NCBI RefSeq assembly: GCF_001889265.1
Contig: NZ_CP018151.1
Span: 2,542,001-2,606,000, forward strand
Reading direction: 5' to 3'
Length of the DNA stretch: 64,000 bases
DNA from: Microbacterium sp. 1.5R
GTDB taxonomy: Bacteria; Actinomycetota; Actinomycetes; Actinomycetales; Microbacteriaceae
Shown: positions 19,795 through 30,421 of the stretch, in pieces
How the letters are laid out: each line of letters opens with the position of its first letter
How positions within the stretch are numbered: position 1 is the first letter of the stretch
Position numbers and translations under genes: made by a program
Notes under the pieces: model-generated
What the model saw: the letters and a program-made list of their open reading frames with translations, nothing else
Database searches by the model: none
What the model was told of the DNA's origin: nothing

Positions 19795-21060
19795 GTGACC
19801 ACCCCGATCAGCCGCAGCACCTCAGTCCGCGAGGACGAGGGGCTGCGGCTGCCGCGTCCCCCCGGCGTCCTGCGCCGTTTCTGGGCGCGGCATCCGGTGG
19901 TCGCCGACGTCGTCATCACGATCCTGTGCCTGCTCCTCTCGCTCGTTCCCGCTGGTGCGATCACCCGCGATCTTCCGATGCCCCTCGCCATCGGCGTGGC
20001 GATCCTGGTCCCCGCCGCCGTGGTCGGCACGTGCGCGACTATGCTCTGGCGGCGCAGGCACCCGCTGGTGCCGTTCGTGGCATCTTTCGCACTCGAAGCC
20101 CTGTTCCTCTTCGCGCTTCAGCCGATCGGCGCTCCTGTCCTGCTGGTCAGCTGCTACTCGCTCGCCGTGTACCGCTCGTCGCGGGCGGCGTGGACCGGCT
20201 TCGGCATCGCGATCGCATCGCTCGCGGCGCTCGCCGGTGCGCTCACCCTCACCGGCGTCATCACTCTGCAGATCGCCGCGAACGCCGTCGTGATGTCGCT
20301 GGTCCTCGGACTCATCGGCACTTTGATCGGTGTGAATGTCGGAGAACGCAAACGCTACCTGGCTGCGGTGATCGACCGCTCCCGCCAGCTGCTCGTGGAA
20401 CGCGATCAGCAGGCCCAGCTGGCCGCAGCAGGCGAACGCGCCCGCATCGCCCGCGAGATGCACGACATCGTCTCGCACTCGCTCACGGTGATCGTCGCCC
20501 TGTCCGAGGGCGCAGCCGCGACACCGGATCCCGTGCAGGCGCGAACGGCGGCGTCCTCCGCCGCCGAGACGGCTCGCAGCGCGCTCACCGAGATGCGCGC
20601 GATGCTCGGAGTCCTCCGCGCCGATGATTCACCACTCCCCCTGGCACCTCTCGAGCCGACGCCGCCGCAGGAGACGGTCGCAGTGGCGCAGCGCGCCGGT
20701 TTTCCGGTGACGCTCTCCGTCACAGGCACCGCCTCGATCTCCACCGCTCTGTCGCATGCGCTCGGCCGCATCGTGCAGGAAGGCGTCACGAACGCCATGA
20801 GGCACGCGCCGATGGCGACGTCGATCGAGGTCAGACTGATCTACGCCTCGGATTCGGTGATCGTCGAGATCGTCAACGACGGCGTCTCCGGCCCTGTCGG
20901 CACGACCGGGTTCGGCCTGCGCGGGCTCGTGGAACGTGCCGCGCACTCGGGCGGCACGATCACCTCTGAACCCGTCGAACGCGGTCGGTGGATGCTGCGC
21001 GCCGAGCTGCCTGTGTCGCCAGCCGATCCTGCTGACCTCGAACCGAAGGATGCACCATGA
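19795..21060 (+). CDS. NarL-class sensor histidine kinase
   Basis: 421-aa kinase with several N-terminal membrane helices (about 35-180) and a HisKA_3 dimerisation domain EMHDIVSHSLTVIVALSEGA with His near residue 223, then an HATPase domain (GTTGFGLRGLVERA). The GTG at 19795 has TAGAGT ending 6 nt upstream. It is paired with the response regulator that starts inside its stop codon, and it follows the ABC exporter, which it probably controls. Confidence 0.92.
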   Translation: MTTPISRSTSVREDEGLRLPRPPGVLRRFWARHPVVADVVITILCLLLSLVPAGAITRDLPMPLAIGVAILVPAAVVGTCATMLWRRRHPLVPFVASFALEALFLFALQPIGAPVLLVSCYSLAVYRSSRAAWTGFGIAIASLAALAGALTLTGVITLQIAANAVVMSLVLGLIGTLIGVNVGERKRYLAAVIDRSRQLLVERDQQAQLAAAGERARIAREMHDIVSHSLTVIVALSEGAAATPDPVQARTAASSAAETARSALTEMRAMLGVLRADDSPLPLAPLEPTPPQETVAVAQRAGFPVTLSVTGTASISTALSHALGRIVQEGVTNAMRHAPMATSIEVRLIYASDSVIVEIVNDGVSGPVGTTGFGLRGLVERAAHSGGTITSEPVERGRWMLRAELPVSPADPADLEPKDAP

Positions 21061-21749
21061 CCGAGCCGATCAGGCTTCTCCTCGTCGACGATCAGGCTCT
21101 CATCCGCGTCGGCTTCCGGATGGTGCTCGACGCCGAGGCCGACATGGTCGTGGTCGGCGAGGCCGCGGACGGGCATGACGCGATCGTCCAGGCGTCCGGA
21201 CTCCGTCCCGACCTCGTGCTGATGGACATCCGGATGCCGGGGCTCGACGGGATCGCGGCGACCGCGACCATCGTCCGCGAGAATCCCGACACCCGTGTTC
21301 TGGTACTCACGACGTTCGATCTCGACGAGTACGCCTTCGGCGCGATCCGCGCCGGCGCGAGCGGATTCCTCCTGAAGGACGCGCAGAGGCACGAGATGAT
21401 CTCGGCGATCCGAGCCATCCACCGCGGTGACGCGGCCCTCTCACCGCGGGTCACGCGGATGCTGCTGGAGCATGTGACCCCGACGCTCGGCGCGACACCT
21501 GCAGCGTCCGCCACTGTGACCGAGGACCTGACGGCAGACCTCACCGACCGCGAGCGCGACGTCTTCGTCGAGATCGCGCGCGGCCTCACGAACGCGGAGA
21601 TCGCTCAGGCGCTGTTCGTCAGCGAATCCACCGTGAAGACGCATGTCGGCAGGATCCTGTCGAAGCTGGGATCCCGCGACCGCATCCATCTGGTCATCCT
21701 GGCTCACAGGATGGGTCTGGTCGACGGCGGCCTGTCCTCGGGCTCTTAG
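21057..21749 (+). CDS. NarL/LuxR-family response regulator
   Basis: 230-aa regulator. Receiver domain with DDQ and phospho-acceptor Asp in LVLMDIRMPGLDGI near residue 55, Lys in FLLKDAQRHE; C-terminal LuxR helix-turn-helix LTDRERDVFVEIARGLTNAEIA with VSESTVKTHVGRILSKLG. ATGA overlap with the kinase gene shows coupling. Likely target: the adjacent ABC exporter genes. Confidence 0.93.
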   Translation: MTEPIRLLLVDDQALIRVGFRMVLDAEADMVVVGEAADGHDAIVQASGLRPDLVLMDIRMPGLDGIAATATIVRENPDTRVLVLTTFDLDEYAFGAIRAGASGFLLKDAQRHEMISAIRAIHRGDAALSPRVTRMLLEHVTPTLGATPAASATVTEDLTADLTDRERDVFVEIARGLTNAEIAQALFVSESTVKTHVGRILSKLGSRDRIHLVILAHRMGLVDGGLSSGS

Positions 21750-21775
21750 CAAGGGCGGAGGACAGGCCGACAGCC

Positions 21776-22729
21776 TCAGGCCTTCGCCGGTGTCCACTCG
21801 GAGACGCGGTTCAGCGTCTCGATCTCGTCCTCGCGCAGTTCCAATCGCGCTCCGGCGAGAAGGTCAGGAACCTGCTCGACCGTCCGAGCACTCGCGATCG
21901 GGGCGGCGACCGTCGGCTGAGCACGCAGCCACGCCAACGAGGTCGCCGCGATCGAGGCGCCGTGGGCGTCGCCGATCTCCTCGAGAGCGTCGATGATGCG
22001 CAGCCCCGCCTCCGTCGCGTATTTGGCCGCACCGGAGGCGCGCGGCGAGGTCTGACCCTCGACGGCCGTCGAACGGTACTTGCCGGTGAGGAATCCGCTC
22101 GCGAGCGAGTAGTAGGGCACCAGGCTCAGACCGAACTCCTGCGCCACCGGGATGATCGTCTCCTCGACGTCGTTGCGGTGAACGAGGTTGTAGTGGGGCT
22201 GCACGGCGACGGGCGACGCCGATCCCGTGCGACGGGCGATCTCCACCCACTCACGGATGCGCTGCGCCGTGTAGTTCGACACCGCGACGTTGCGTACGAG
22301 GCCGTCTGAGACGAGCTCGCCGAATGCGGTGACCGTCTCCTCCAGCGGCACGGTCTCATCGTCGAAGTGCGCGTAGTAGAGATCGATGGCGTCGACGCCC
22401 AGTCGGGCGAGCGATGCCTCGGCGGCCCTGCGCACGTTCGACGCCGACAGCCCGGAGAACTCCGGGTGCTGGCTCACCTTGGTCGCCACGATGACGCCTT
22501 CGGGCTTGCGTGACGCGAGCCACTCACCGATGATCGTCTCGCTCTCGCCGCCCGAGTTGCCCGGCACCCACGAGCTGTACCCGTCTGCGGTGTCGATGAA
22601 ATCGCCACCACCCGCCACGAAGGCGTCGAGCACGGCGAAGGAGGCATCACGGTCGGCTGTCCAGCCGAACACGTTGCCTCCGAGCGAGAGCGGGAAGACG
22701 TCTAGGTCACTGTTTCCGATACGAGTCAT
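21776..22729 (-). CDS. Aldo/keto reductase
   Basis: 317-aa NADPH-dependent aldo/keto reductase, TIM-barrel. The catalytic tetrad can be seen: Asp and Tyr in FIDTADGYSSW, Lys in VIVATKVS, His in LYYAHFDD. The C-terminal cofactor part is PTVAAPIASARTVEQVPDLL. Closest to the YajO/Tas-like bacterial group, with an unknown physiological substrate. Convergent with the preceding response regulator; no operon partner. Confidence 0.93.
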   Translation of the reverse strand: MTRIGNSDLDVFPLSLGGNVFGWTADRDASFAVLDAFVAGGGDFIDTADGYSSWVPGNSGGESETIIGEWLASRKPEGVIVATKVSQHPEFSGLSASNVRRAAEASLARLGVDAIDLYYAHFDDETVPLEETVTAFGELVSDGLVRNVAVSNYTAQRIREWVEIARRTGSASPVAVQPHYNLVHRNDVEETIIPVAQEFGLSLVPYYSLASGFLTGKYRSTAVEGQTSPRASGAAKYATEAGLRIIDALEEIGDAHGASIAATSLAWLRAQPTVAAPIASARTVEQVPDLLAGARLELREDEIETLNRVSEWTPAKA

Positions 22730-22817
22730 ACCGGGGAGAACGTGTGCTCTGCTCGCACTATTTCCCGTGTGACGATCTGTGTCGTCGAGGGAGGCGCGGA
22801 TGCGATCCGCTGGACGG

Positions 22818-22890
22818 TGCCGACTACAGGACTCGAACCTGCAACCCCCGTATTACAAGTACGGTGCGCTACCAATTGCGCCAAGTCGGC
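22818..22890 (-). tRNA. tRNA-Thr (UGU)
   Basis: Minus-strand 73-nt cloverleaf: acceptor GCCGACT/AGTCGGC with discriminator A, anticodon stem CCGTA/TACGG around loop CTTGTAA (anticodon TGT), T arm with GGTTCGAGTCC. CCA is not encoded. Confidence 0.95.
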
Positions 22891-22932
22891 GGACACCACC
22901 CAGCTTAGCGATGGGCGGCGGGCACCGACGAA

Positions 22933-23901
22933 CTACGGCGCCGGGGTCTCCGAGGGTGCGGGCTCCGTGGTCTCGGTCGGCGCGGGAGTCGGAGTCTCGG
23001 TGGCGTAGTACGCGTCGCTCGCGACCGTGAGCACGAACTGCGAGAACTCGCTCGGGTCGTCGAGGGCGCCGACGTAGGCCTCGCCGTTCACGACGATCAT
23101 GGGCGCGGCAGTGAGCACGAGGTCGTCCGAACCGACGAGCGGGCCCTCCAGCGCACGGGACGTGGCTTCCTTCGCCCAGGTGACGTAGTCCTGATCCTCG
23201 ATGCACGACCGGACGCTCTTGACGTTGTCCGAGCCGACCGCGCCGGCGATGTCGGCCAGCTGAGAATCGGAGAAGCCGTCGGTGTTCACCTCGGGCTGGT
23301 CATCGAGCAGGTCGTGGTTGAACGCGTAGAACTGTGCCGGCGAGTGCGTCGCGACACAGGCCGCGGCCGCCGCCGAACGCAGGGAGTACTTGGTGCCGTT
23401 CGAGCTCGCGGTGAGCAGCGCGACCGGGTGGTAGGTGACCGTCGCCGCACCCTCCGAGATCCAGTTGACGAGCTGGCGCGCGTTGGCGCGCTCGAATTCA
23501 CCGGCATCCGGCGACAGGTAGTCGACGTAGATGTGGATGTCGACCGTGCTCGACGTGGTGGGCTCCGGGGTCGGCGTCGTCTCGCCACCCGCCTCGGTCT
23601 CCTCCGGGCTCGGAGGCGCGACCGTCTCGTCGGACATCGCGGACGCGCTGATGTCGGAGACGAGGATGCCGTCGTCGTTCATCCCGCCCGGGGTGAGCTG
23701 CGGCTTCGAGACCTGTGCGGAGACGGCGAGCGTGATCGCAGTGCCGATGGCGCCGACGGCGACGACGGCGATCGCCCCGAGGATGATTCGTCGCATCACG
23801 CGCGCCCTCGACTGCTGGGCATGCACCTTCTGTGCCTTCTCCCGCACGACCTCACGCGAATTGCGAGGGCTGGGGACGTTCGGCGTCTCGTCGCTCGACA
23901 T
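22933..23901 (-). CDS. Membrane-anchored thioredoxin-fold protein lacking CxxC
   Basis: 322-aa protein: cytoplasmic basic N-terminus, transmembrane segment about 39-62, a Pro/Glu/Thr-rich linker, then a DsbA-like domain from about residue 118 and a Pro/Thr-rich tail. At the place where DsbA relatives have CPxC, this one reads YVDYLSPDAGEFE, so both active cysteines are gone (Ser, Ala). Two other cysteines (AACVATHS and RSCIEDQD) remain. The cis-Pro region APMIVVNG is kept. It is therefore probably a binding or structural relative, not an oxidoreductase. AGAGG precedes the ATG. Confidence 0.85.
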   Translation of the reverse strand: MSSDETPNVPSPRNSREVVREKAQKVHAQQSRARVMRRIILGAIAVVAVGAIGTAITLAVSAQVSKPQLTPGGMNDDGILVSDISASAMSDETVAPPSPEETEAGGETTPTPEPTTSSTVDIHIYVDYLSPDAGEFERANARQLVNWISEGAATVTYHPVALLTASSNGTKYSLRSAAAAACVATHSPAQFYAFNHDLLDDQPEVNTDGFSDSQLADIAGAVGSDNVKSVRSCIEDQDYVTWAKEATSRALEGPLVGSDDLVLTAAPMIVVNGEAYVGALDDPSEFSQFVLTVASDAYYATETPTPAPTETTEPAPSETPAP

Positions 23902-24130
23902 CGTTCCTCTAGACAGTCTCAGGGGGGCAGGGTGGCCCCGGACGCCACTCGGGCGGCGAACGCCGCGTTAAGCGGCCGAGATCGATGTTAACCAGCCAGG
24001 CTGAGAAATACCCAGATGCACGGGCATCTGCCATACTGATCCCGACCCGATGAGGGGTCACGGCGGATCGCTCCGCCGCTCTATCACTACGGATCGTCCG
24101 GCACGTACCTGCCGGTGAAGGAGAAACACA

Positions 24131-25234
<1,104 letters not shown>

Positions 25235-25248
25235 TCGGACCCACTGAC

Positions 25249-25281
25249 GCGGCGCGGGCTGACTTCGGTCGCCCGCGCCGC
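25249..25281 (+). terminator. Rho-independent terminator
   Basis: Perfect 11-bp stem GCGGCGCGGGC / GCCCGCGCCGC followed by TTCTTTCTTTT, downstream of the MsiK-like gene. Confidence 0.92.
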
Positions 25282-25315
25282 TTCTTTCTTTTCCGCCCCG
25301 ACCCACTGGAGAGAC

Positions 25316-26620
25316 ATGCAGGATGCGCTGCGGATCACGGCGAGCTCGATCGACCCGGCCCTGCTCGCCCTCCCCTGGTCGACCCCCCTCGGCAAGTGGC
25401 CGTCCGAGCAGATCGTGTCGCTTCCCAAGGGGCTGTCACGGCATCTGGTGCGCTTCGCCGACCTCTCGGGCAAGGTCGTCGCGGTCAAAGAGACGACCGA
25501 TGAGATGGCGAGGCGCGAGTACGAGATGCTCGGCAACCTGGCCAGGCTCGATGTGCCCTGCGTCGACCGCGTCGCCGTGATCGCGGGGCGATCGGATGCC
25601 GCCGGCGAGCCGCTCCCCGCCGCGCTCGTCACCTCGCACCTGCGCTTCTCCATGCCGTATCGCGCCCTCTTCACCCGGGTGCTGCGCCCCGACACGGCGA
25701 ATCGCCTGGTCGACGCCCTCGCGGTGCTCCTGGTGCGCTTGCACAACGTCGGCTTCTACTGGGGCGACGTCTCGCTCTCGAACACGCTCTTCCGCCGGGA
25801 CGCCGGCGCTTTCGCGGCCTACCTCGTCGACGCCGAGACCGGTGAACTGCACGAGGAGGGGCTCACCGACGGGCAGCGCCTCTACGACCTCGACCTCGCC
25901 CGCACCAACATCGCCGGGGAGATCATGGACCTCGCGGCCGGCGGACGGCTCGAGCACGGCGTCGACGCGGTCGCGATCGCCGACGGCATCGTCTCGTCGT
26001 ACCACTCGCTGTGGGCGGAGCTGACGGTGCAGGAGTCCTTCGCCGCGGCGGAGACCTGGCGCATCACGGAGCGCGTCGAACGCCTCAACGCCCTCGGATT
26101 CGACATCGACGAGATGTCGATGTCGACGACCTCCGACGGCACGGTCGTCGAGATCCAGCCGAAGGTGGTGGATGCCGGACACCACCAGCGCCGCCTGATC
26201 CGCCTCACGGGCCTGGACGTCGAGGAGAACCAGGCCCGCCGCCTGCTCAACGATCTCGACGAGTTCCGTGCCCGTTCGACCAAGCAGTGGGTCGACGAGG
26301 AGATGTACGCGCACGAATGGCTGACCCGCGTGTTCGAGCCCGTGGTGCGTGCGATCCCCTGGGAGCTGCGCGCCAAGCTCGAACCCGCAGAGGTGTTCCA
26401 CCAGGTGCTCGAGCACCGGTGGTACCTCTCTCAGGCGCAGGGACGCTCAGTCCCGCTCGCCGAGGTCCTCACGAGCTACATCAACGAGGTGCTGCGCCAC
26501 CGCCGCGACGAGGCGACCATCATGGGCCCGCCCACCGAGACGATGAGCCTGCCCGTCATCACAGGCACGCACTCCGTCGCCGATGACGACGACGAGGTCG
26601 ACTGGCGCGACCTCGTCTGA
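25316..26620 (+). CDS. DUF4032 protein, kinase-like fold
   Basis: 434-aa protein of the actinobacterial DUF4032 family. The N-terminal half carries kinase-like features: VVAVKETTDEMARREYEML (possible Lys/Glu pair), LHNVGFYWGDVSLSNTLF (catalytic-loop-like with Asp and Asn) and YLVDAETGEL (DxE metal-like). The C-terminal half (HQRRLIRLTGLDVEENQARRLLNDL) is the characteristic DUF4032 region. The substrate is unknown. GGAGAG precedes the ATG. It follows the sugar ATPase after a terminator. Confidence 0.82.
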   Translation: MQDALRITASSIDPALLALPWSTPLGKWPSEQIVSLPKGLSRHLVRFADLSGKVVAVKETTDEMARREYEMLGNLARLDVPCVDRVAVIAGRSDAAGEPLPAALVTSHLRFSMPYRALFTRVLRPDTANRLVDALAVLLVRLHNVGFYWGDVSLSNTLFRRDAGAFAAYLVDAETGELHEEGLTDGQRLYDLDLARTNIAGEIMDLAAGGRLEHGVDAVAIADGIVSSYHSLWAELTVQESFAAAETWRITERVERLNALGFDIDEMSMSTTSDGTVVEIQPKVVDAGHHQRRLIRLTGLDVEENQARRLLNDLDEFRARSTKQWVDEEMYAHEWLTRVFEPVVRAIPWELRAKLEPAEVFHQVLEHRWYLSQAQGRSVPLAEVLTSYINEVLRHRRDEATIMGPPTETMSLPVITGTHSVADDDDEVDWRDLV

Positions 26621-26622
26621 GG

Positions 26623-27264
26623 TCAGTACCCGACCGTGAAGCGTCCGCGACGGTGCACCGGGCGCTCGATCTCGTCGACCACCGCGACCGCGAAGTCCGC
26701 CCCCGAGATGAAGGACTTGCCCTCGGCGTCACGCACGAGCACATCTCCACCATCGCGATAGTGACCGGTGCGCTCACCCTCGGCCCAGGGTCCGAAGACC
26801 TCGGCCGGGTGGATGAAGAACCAGTCCAGCGACCGGTCCGTGCTCTGGAGCAGTGCGAGCGAGTCGATGCCGACCTGTGCCTCGTGCTTGTACTCCTCAG
26901 GGAAGTCGAGGTCGAAGAGGCGCGGGCCCTCCGGGGCGACCAGGCTTCCACCGGCGCCGCCGACCACGCCGAGACGGGTGCTCGTATCGGCGAGCTCCGC
27001 GATGACGTTCGTCAGCGCCTCGAGCACGCGGTCCGCCATGTCGCCACGCGGCGAGAGGGCCGAGACGACGGCATCCGCTCCGTCGAAGGCGTTCGCGAGC
27101 GACGAGGCGTCCAGCGCCGAGCCCTGCACGTACGACGCGCCGTCGACAGCATCGGTCGGCGTGCTGCGTGAGATCGCTATCACGTCATGGCCGCGGCTCA
27201 CCGCCTCGGACACGATGTGGCGTCCGGCGTAGCCGGTTCCTCCGAGCACGACGATCCGAGCCAT
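26623..27264 (-). CDS. NAD(P)-binding epimerase-like protein
   Basis: 213-aa Rossmann-fold protein starting IVVLGGTGYAGRHIVSEAVSRGH, with the GxxGxxG nucleotide motif and HPAEVFGPWAEGERTGHYRDGGD typical of the NmrA/SDR-like NAD(P)H-binding family (Rv-type YhfK relatives). No full catalytic YxxxK is evident. Convergent with the DUF4032 gene (2-bp gap) and 10 bp from rlmB on the same strand. Confidence 0.85.
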   Translation of the reverse strand: MARIVVLGGTGYAGRHIVSEAVSRGHDVIAISRSTPTDAVDGASYVQGSALDASSLANAFDGADAVVSALSPRGDMADRVLEALTNVIAELADTSTRLGVVGGAGGSLVAPEGPRLFDLDFPEEYKHEAQVGIDSLALLQSTDRSLDWFFIHPAEVFGPWAEGERTGHYRDGGDVLVRDAEGKSFISGADFAVAVVDEIERPVHRRGRFTVGY

Positions 27265-27274
27265 GACTTCTCCC

Positions 27275-28282
27275 CTACTTCTTCGCGTTGCGGATGGACG
27301 ACACCTGGTAGAGCGCGACCGAGGTCGCGATGCCGGCGTTGAGCGATTCGGTCACGGCCGAGATCGGGATCGACACGATCTGATCGCAGGTCTCGGCGAC
27401 CAGACGCGAGAGGCCCTTGCCCTCTGAACCGGTCACGATCACGACGGGGCGGTCGGCCAGCTGCAGCTCGGGCAGCAGGACGTCGCCGTCGCCGTCGAGG
27501 CCGAGCACGAAGACGCCCTGCTTCTTGAACTCCTTGAGCTGCGTGGTGAGGTTGGTCGCCAGCGCGACCGGCACGCGTGCCGCAGCACCGGCACTCGTCT
27601 TCCAGGCTGCCGAGTTCACACCGGCCGAACGGCGCTGCGGCAGGATGATGCCGTGTCCGCCGAACGCACCGGTCGAGCGGATGATCGCGCCGAGGTTGCG
27701 GGGGTCGGTGATGCCGTCGAGGGCGACGAACAGCGGGACCTCGCCCTTGTCGATGACGGCCTCGAGGAGGTCCTGCGGGTGCGCGTACTCGTATGGCGGC
27801 ACCTTGACGGCGACGCCCTGGTGGACTCCGTCGAAGCCGGCCATGCGGTCGAGCTCCTGACGCGTGACCTCGAGCACCGGGATTCCGCGGTGGGTGGCGA
27901 TCGACAGCATCTCCTTGACGCGGTCGTCCATCTCGACGCGCTGCGCGATGTAGAACGCCGACGCGGGGATCTTCGCCCGGAGAGCCTCGAGCACCGAGTT
28001 GCGGCCGGTGACGACCTCGACCTCAGTGGTGTTGTCCTTCGCGCGGGCCGAGCGGTTCGGGTTTCCGCCGGACGTCTGACGCTGCCCCGGCTTGCCCTTT
28101 CCGCCCGATGCCGCATAGCGCTCGGCCGCGGCCTTGCGCTTGCCGGCCGGGTGCCAGGCGCGGTCCTCCGCCTTCGGGGTCGGTCCGCGGCCCTCGAGGG
28201 ACTTGCGTCCGAGTCCGCCGGTGCCCTTGGTGGGGCCCTTCTTCTTGCCGTTGCTTGCGCCGGGGCGCTGTGGCTTAGCCAT
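27275..28282 (-). CDS. rlmB: 23S rRNA (guanosine-2'-O)-methyltransferase
   Basis: 335-aa SpoU/TrmH-class RNA methyltransferase. A basic, low-complexity N-terminal extension of about 90 residues (GKKKGPTKGTGG, PNRSARAKDN) precedes a substrate-binding domain and the SPOUT knot with all three motifs: DPRNLGAIIRSTGAFG, VIVTGSEGKGLS and IPISAVTESLNAGIATSVALYQ. The N-terminal extension is common in actinobacteria. The start at 28282 overlaps the end of cysS by 8 bp, so translation is coupled. Confidence 0.92.
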   Translation of the reverse strand: MAKPQRPGASNGKKKGPTKGTGGLGRKSLEGRGPTPKAEDRAWHPAGKRKAAAERYAASGGKGKPGQRQTSGGNPNRSARAKDNTTEVEVVTGRNSVLEALRAKIPASAFYIAQRVEMDDRVKEMLSIATHRGIPVLEVTRQELDRMAGFDGVHQGVAVKVPPYEYAHPQDLLEAVIDKGEVPLFVALDGITDPRNLGAIIRSTGAFGGHGIILPQRRSAGVNSAAWKTSAGAAARVPVALATNLTTQLKEFKKQGVFVLGLDGDGDVLLPELQLADRPVVIVTGSEGKGLSRLVAETCDQIVSIPISAVTESLNAGIATSVALYQVSSIRNAKK

Positions 28283-29678
28283 CGATACTCCAATGAGTTC
28301 CGGCCGGAGAGTCCTCCAGCGTGATTCCTGCCGCGGCGATCGCATCACGGATGCGATCGGCCGCCGCCCAGTCCTTGTCAGCGCGCGCCTGCGCGCGCTG
28401 GGTGATCATCGTCTGCACGAGCGCGTCGAGAGCAGAGGCCTGCGCATCGCCCGTCGACGCGACACCCATGCGCTCGAATCCGAGGACGTCGAGCATCGCG
28501 AGCACCTCGCTCCTCGCCGTCCCGGCGCCGTCGGCATCACCGGCGTCGAGCGCCGCATTGCCCGCGCGCACGGTGTCGTGCAGGACTCCGAGCGCCTGCG
28601 GGATGCCGAGGTCGTCATCCATCGCGGTGGCGAACGCCCCGGGCAGCGGCGTGCGCTCCCCCCAGCCGAAGGTCTTCGGCAGCATGCGTTCAGCGCGCTC
28701 GACGAACGTGCGGACGCGGCCGAGTGCCGCCTCTGCCTCGGTCCAGGACGACTCCGAGAGGTCGAGGCTCGAGCGATAGTGCGCGGCGGCGAGTGCGTAG
28801 CGCACCACCTGCGGATCCCGCTCCGAGAGCACGTCACTCGCCAGGGTGAAGTTGCCCAGAGACTTCGACATCTTCTGTCCGCCGACCGTCACGAGGCCGT
28901 TGTGCACCCAGTAGCGTGCGAAGCCGTCTCCGGCCGCGGTCGACTGGGCGAGCTCGTTCTCATGATGCGGGAAGCGCAGGTCGAGTCCGCCGCCGTGGAT
29001 GTCGAACTCTGCGCCGAGGTAGCGTTTCGCCATGGCGGAGCATTCGATGTGCCAGCCGGGGCGACCTGCGCCCCAGGGCGACTGCCACACGGCATCCGCC
29101 TGCTCGTCGGGCTTGGCACCCTTCCACAGCGCGAAGTCCTGCGGGTTGCGCTTGCCGCGAGGGTCGGCATCCTCCGCCGCCTCCATCGCGTCGACGGACT
29201 GGTTCGTCAGCGACCCGTACTCCGTCCACGAGCGGACGTCGAAGTAGACGTCTCCGGAACCGTCCGGTGCAGGGTAGGCGTGGCCGCGCTCGATGAGGAT
29301 CGCGATCAGCTCCTGCATCTGCGGGACGGACGCCGTCGCGCGCGGCTCATAAGTCGGGGACAGGATGCCGATGCCGGCATACGCTGCGGTGAACTCCTGC
29401 TCCATGCGGTATGCGAGCGCCCACCACGGCTCGACGTCTGTCGCGTTGACGAGCACCTTGTCGTCGATGTCGGTGACGTTGCGCACGAACGTGACGCGGC
29501 CGTAGCGGTGAGTCAGCCAGCGCCGCAGGAGGTCGAAGCTCAGCGCCGCTCGGACGTGACCGATGTGAGGGCCGGACTGCACGGTGGCTCCACAGACGTA
29601 CATCGTGATGTTCTCGGGATCGAGAGGCACGAAGTCGCGCAGCTGCTGTGCGCGGGTGTCGTAGAGGCGGAGAGTCAC
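28275..29678 (-). CDS. cysS: Cysteinyl-tRNA synthetase
   Basis: 467-aa class I aminoacyl-tRNA synthetase. HIGH motif is PHIGHVRAAL near residue 38, KMSKS is GGQKMSKSLGNF near 270, with the zinc-binding Cys in MYVCGATV and WHIECSAM. GTG start, preceded by TAAGCT ending 6 nt upstream (leaderless). The end overlaps rlmB, a pairing seen across actinobacteria. Confidence 0.97.
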   Translation of the reverse strand: MTLRLYDTRAQQLRDFVPLDPENITMYVCGATVQSGPHIGHVRAALSFDLLRRWLTHRYGRVTFVRNVTDIDDKVLVNATDVEPWWALAYRMEQEFTAAYAGIGILSPTYEPRATASVPQMQELIAILIERGHAYPAPDGSGDVYFDVRSWTEYGSLTNQSVDAMEAAEDADPRGKRNPQDFALWKGAKPDEQADAVWQSPWGAGRPGWHIECSAMAKRYLGAEFDIHGGGLDLRFPHHENELAQSTAAGDGFARYWVHNGLVTVGGQKMSKSLGNFTLASDVLSERDPQVVRYALAAAHYRSSLDLSESSWTEAEAALGRVRTFVERAERMLPKTFGWGERTPLPGAFATAMDDDLGIPQALGVLHDTVRAGNAALDAGDADGAGTARSEVLAMLDVLGFERMGVASTGDAQASALDALVQTMITQRAQARADKDWAAADRIRDAIAAAGITLEDSPAGTHWSIDG

Positions 29679-29739
29679 CGCACAAGCTTACCGGGCGGCG
29701 CAATCCGAAGACTGGGTGTGACCCCGGCCCTGCCGCCGC

Positions 29740-30330
29740 TCAGTCGACCGGGTAGACCTGCCCGGTCTGCACGCCGAGCACGCTCTTCGCGAAGGCCTGC
29801 CCCACGCGGTGCGACGACACGGGCACGAAGCCGGGGAACGACGAGTGATACGACGGCGCATCCGCGAGCACCGACGGGCTCACGGCGTTGATGCGGATGC
29901 CGCGGGGCAGCTCGGTCGCCGCGGCGACGACGAAGGACTCGATGGCTCCGTTCGCGAGCGACGCCGCGGCGCCGGTGGCGATCGGCTCGCGCGAGAGGAT
30001 GCCGGAGGTCAGCGTGATCGAGCCGCCGTCGCGCACATACGACGTGCCGATGCGCACGACGTCGAGCTGCGACAGCACCTTGCCGCGGAAAGCCGCTTCG
30101 TAGTCGCTCCGGCTCAGCTCGTCGAGCGAGCGGAAGGGCACCTCTCCCACGGCGACGATCACGGCGTCGATCTGTCCGACCGAGGCGAAGAGGTGCTCCA
30201 CCGACGCCGAGTCGGTGACATCGACGGACGGCTCGCTGCTGCGCGACGCCGAGATGACCTCGTGTCCGGCCAACGCGTCGACGGCCGTGCGGCCGACCTG
30301 TCCACTGGCTCCGATGACCAGGATCCTCAT
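29740..30330 (-). CDS. Short-chain dehydrogenase
   Basis: 196-aa short SDR with GASGQVGRTAVDAL at the N-terminus and the active-site order Ser (TLTSGIL), no clear YxxxK, then INAVSPSVLADAPSYH. Such short forms often act on small carbonyls. GGAGG precedes the ATG at 30330; a longer in-frame version was rejected. It lies between the cysS and ispDF transcripts. Confidence 0.83.
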   Translation of the reverse strand: MRILVIGASGQVGRTAVDALAGHEVISASRSSEPSVDVTDSASVEHLFASVGQIDAVIVAVGEVPFRSLDELSRSDYEAAFRGKVLSQLDVVRIGTSYVRDGGSITLTSGILSREPIATGAAASLANGAIESFVVAAATELPRGIRINAVSPSVLADAPSYHSSFPGFVPVSSHRVGQAFAKSVLGVQTGQVYPVD

Positions 30331-30421
30331 GCTGCCTCCTCCGGATCGTGCGACGATCGCACGACGTTCTCCGACAACGAGCGCGGATGCTGAGACATTC
30401 CCGCGCAATCCGCGACGCCTG

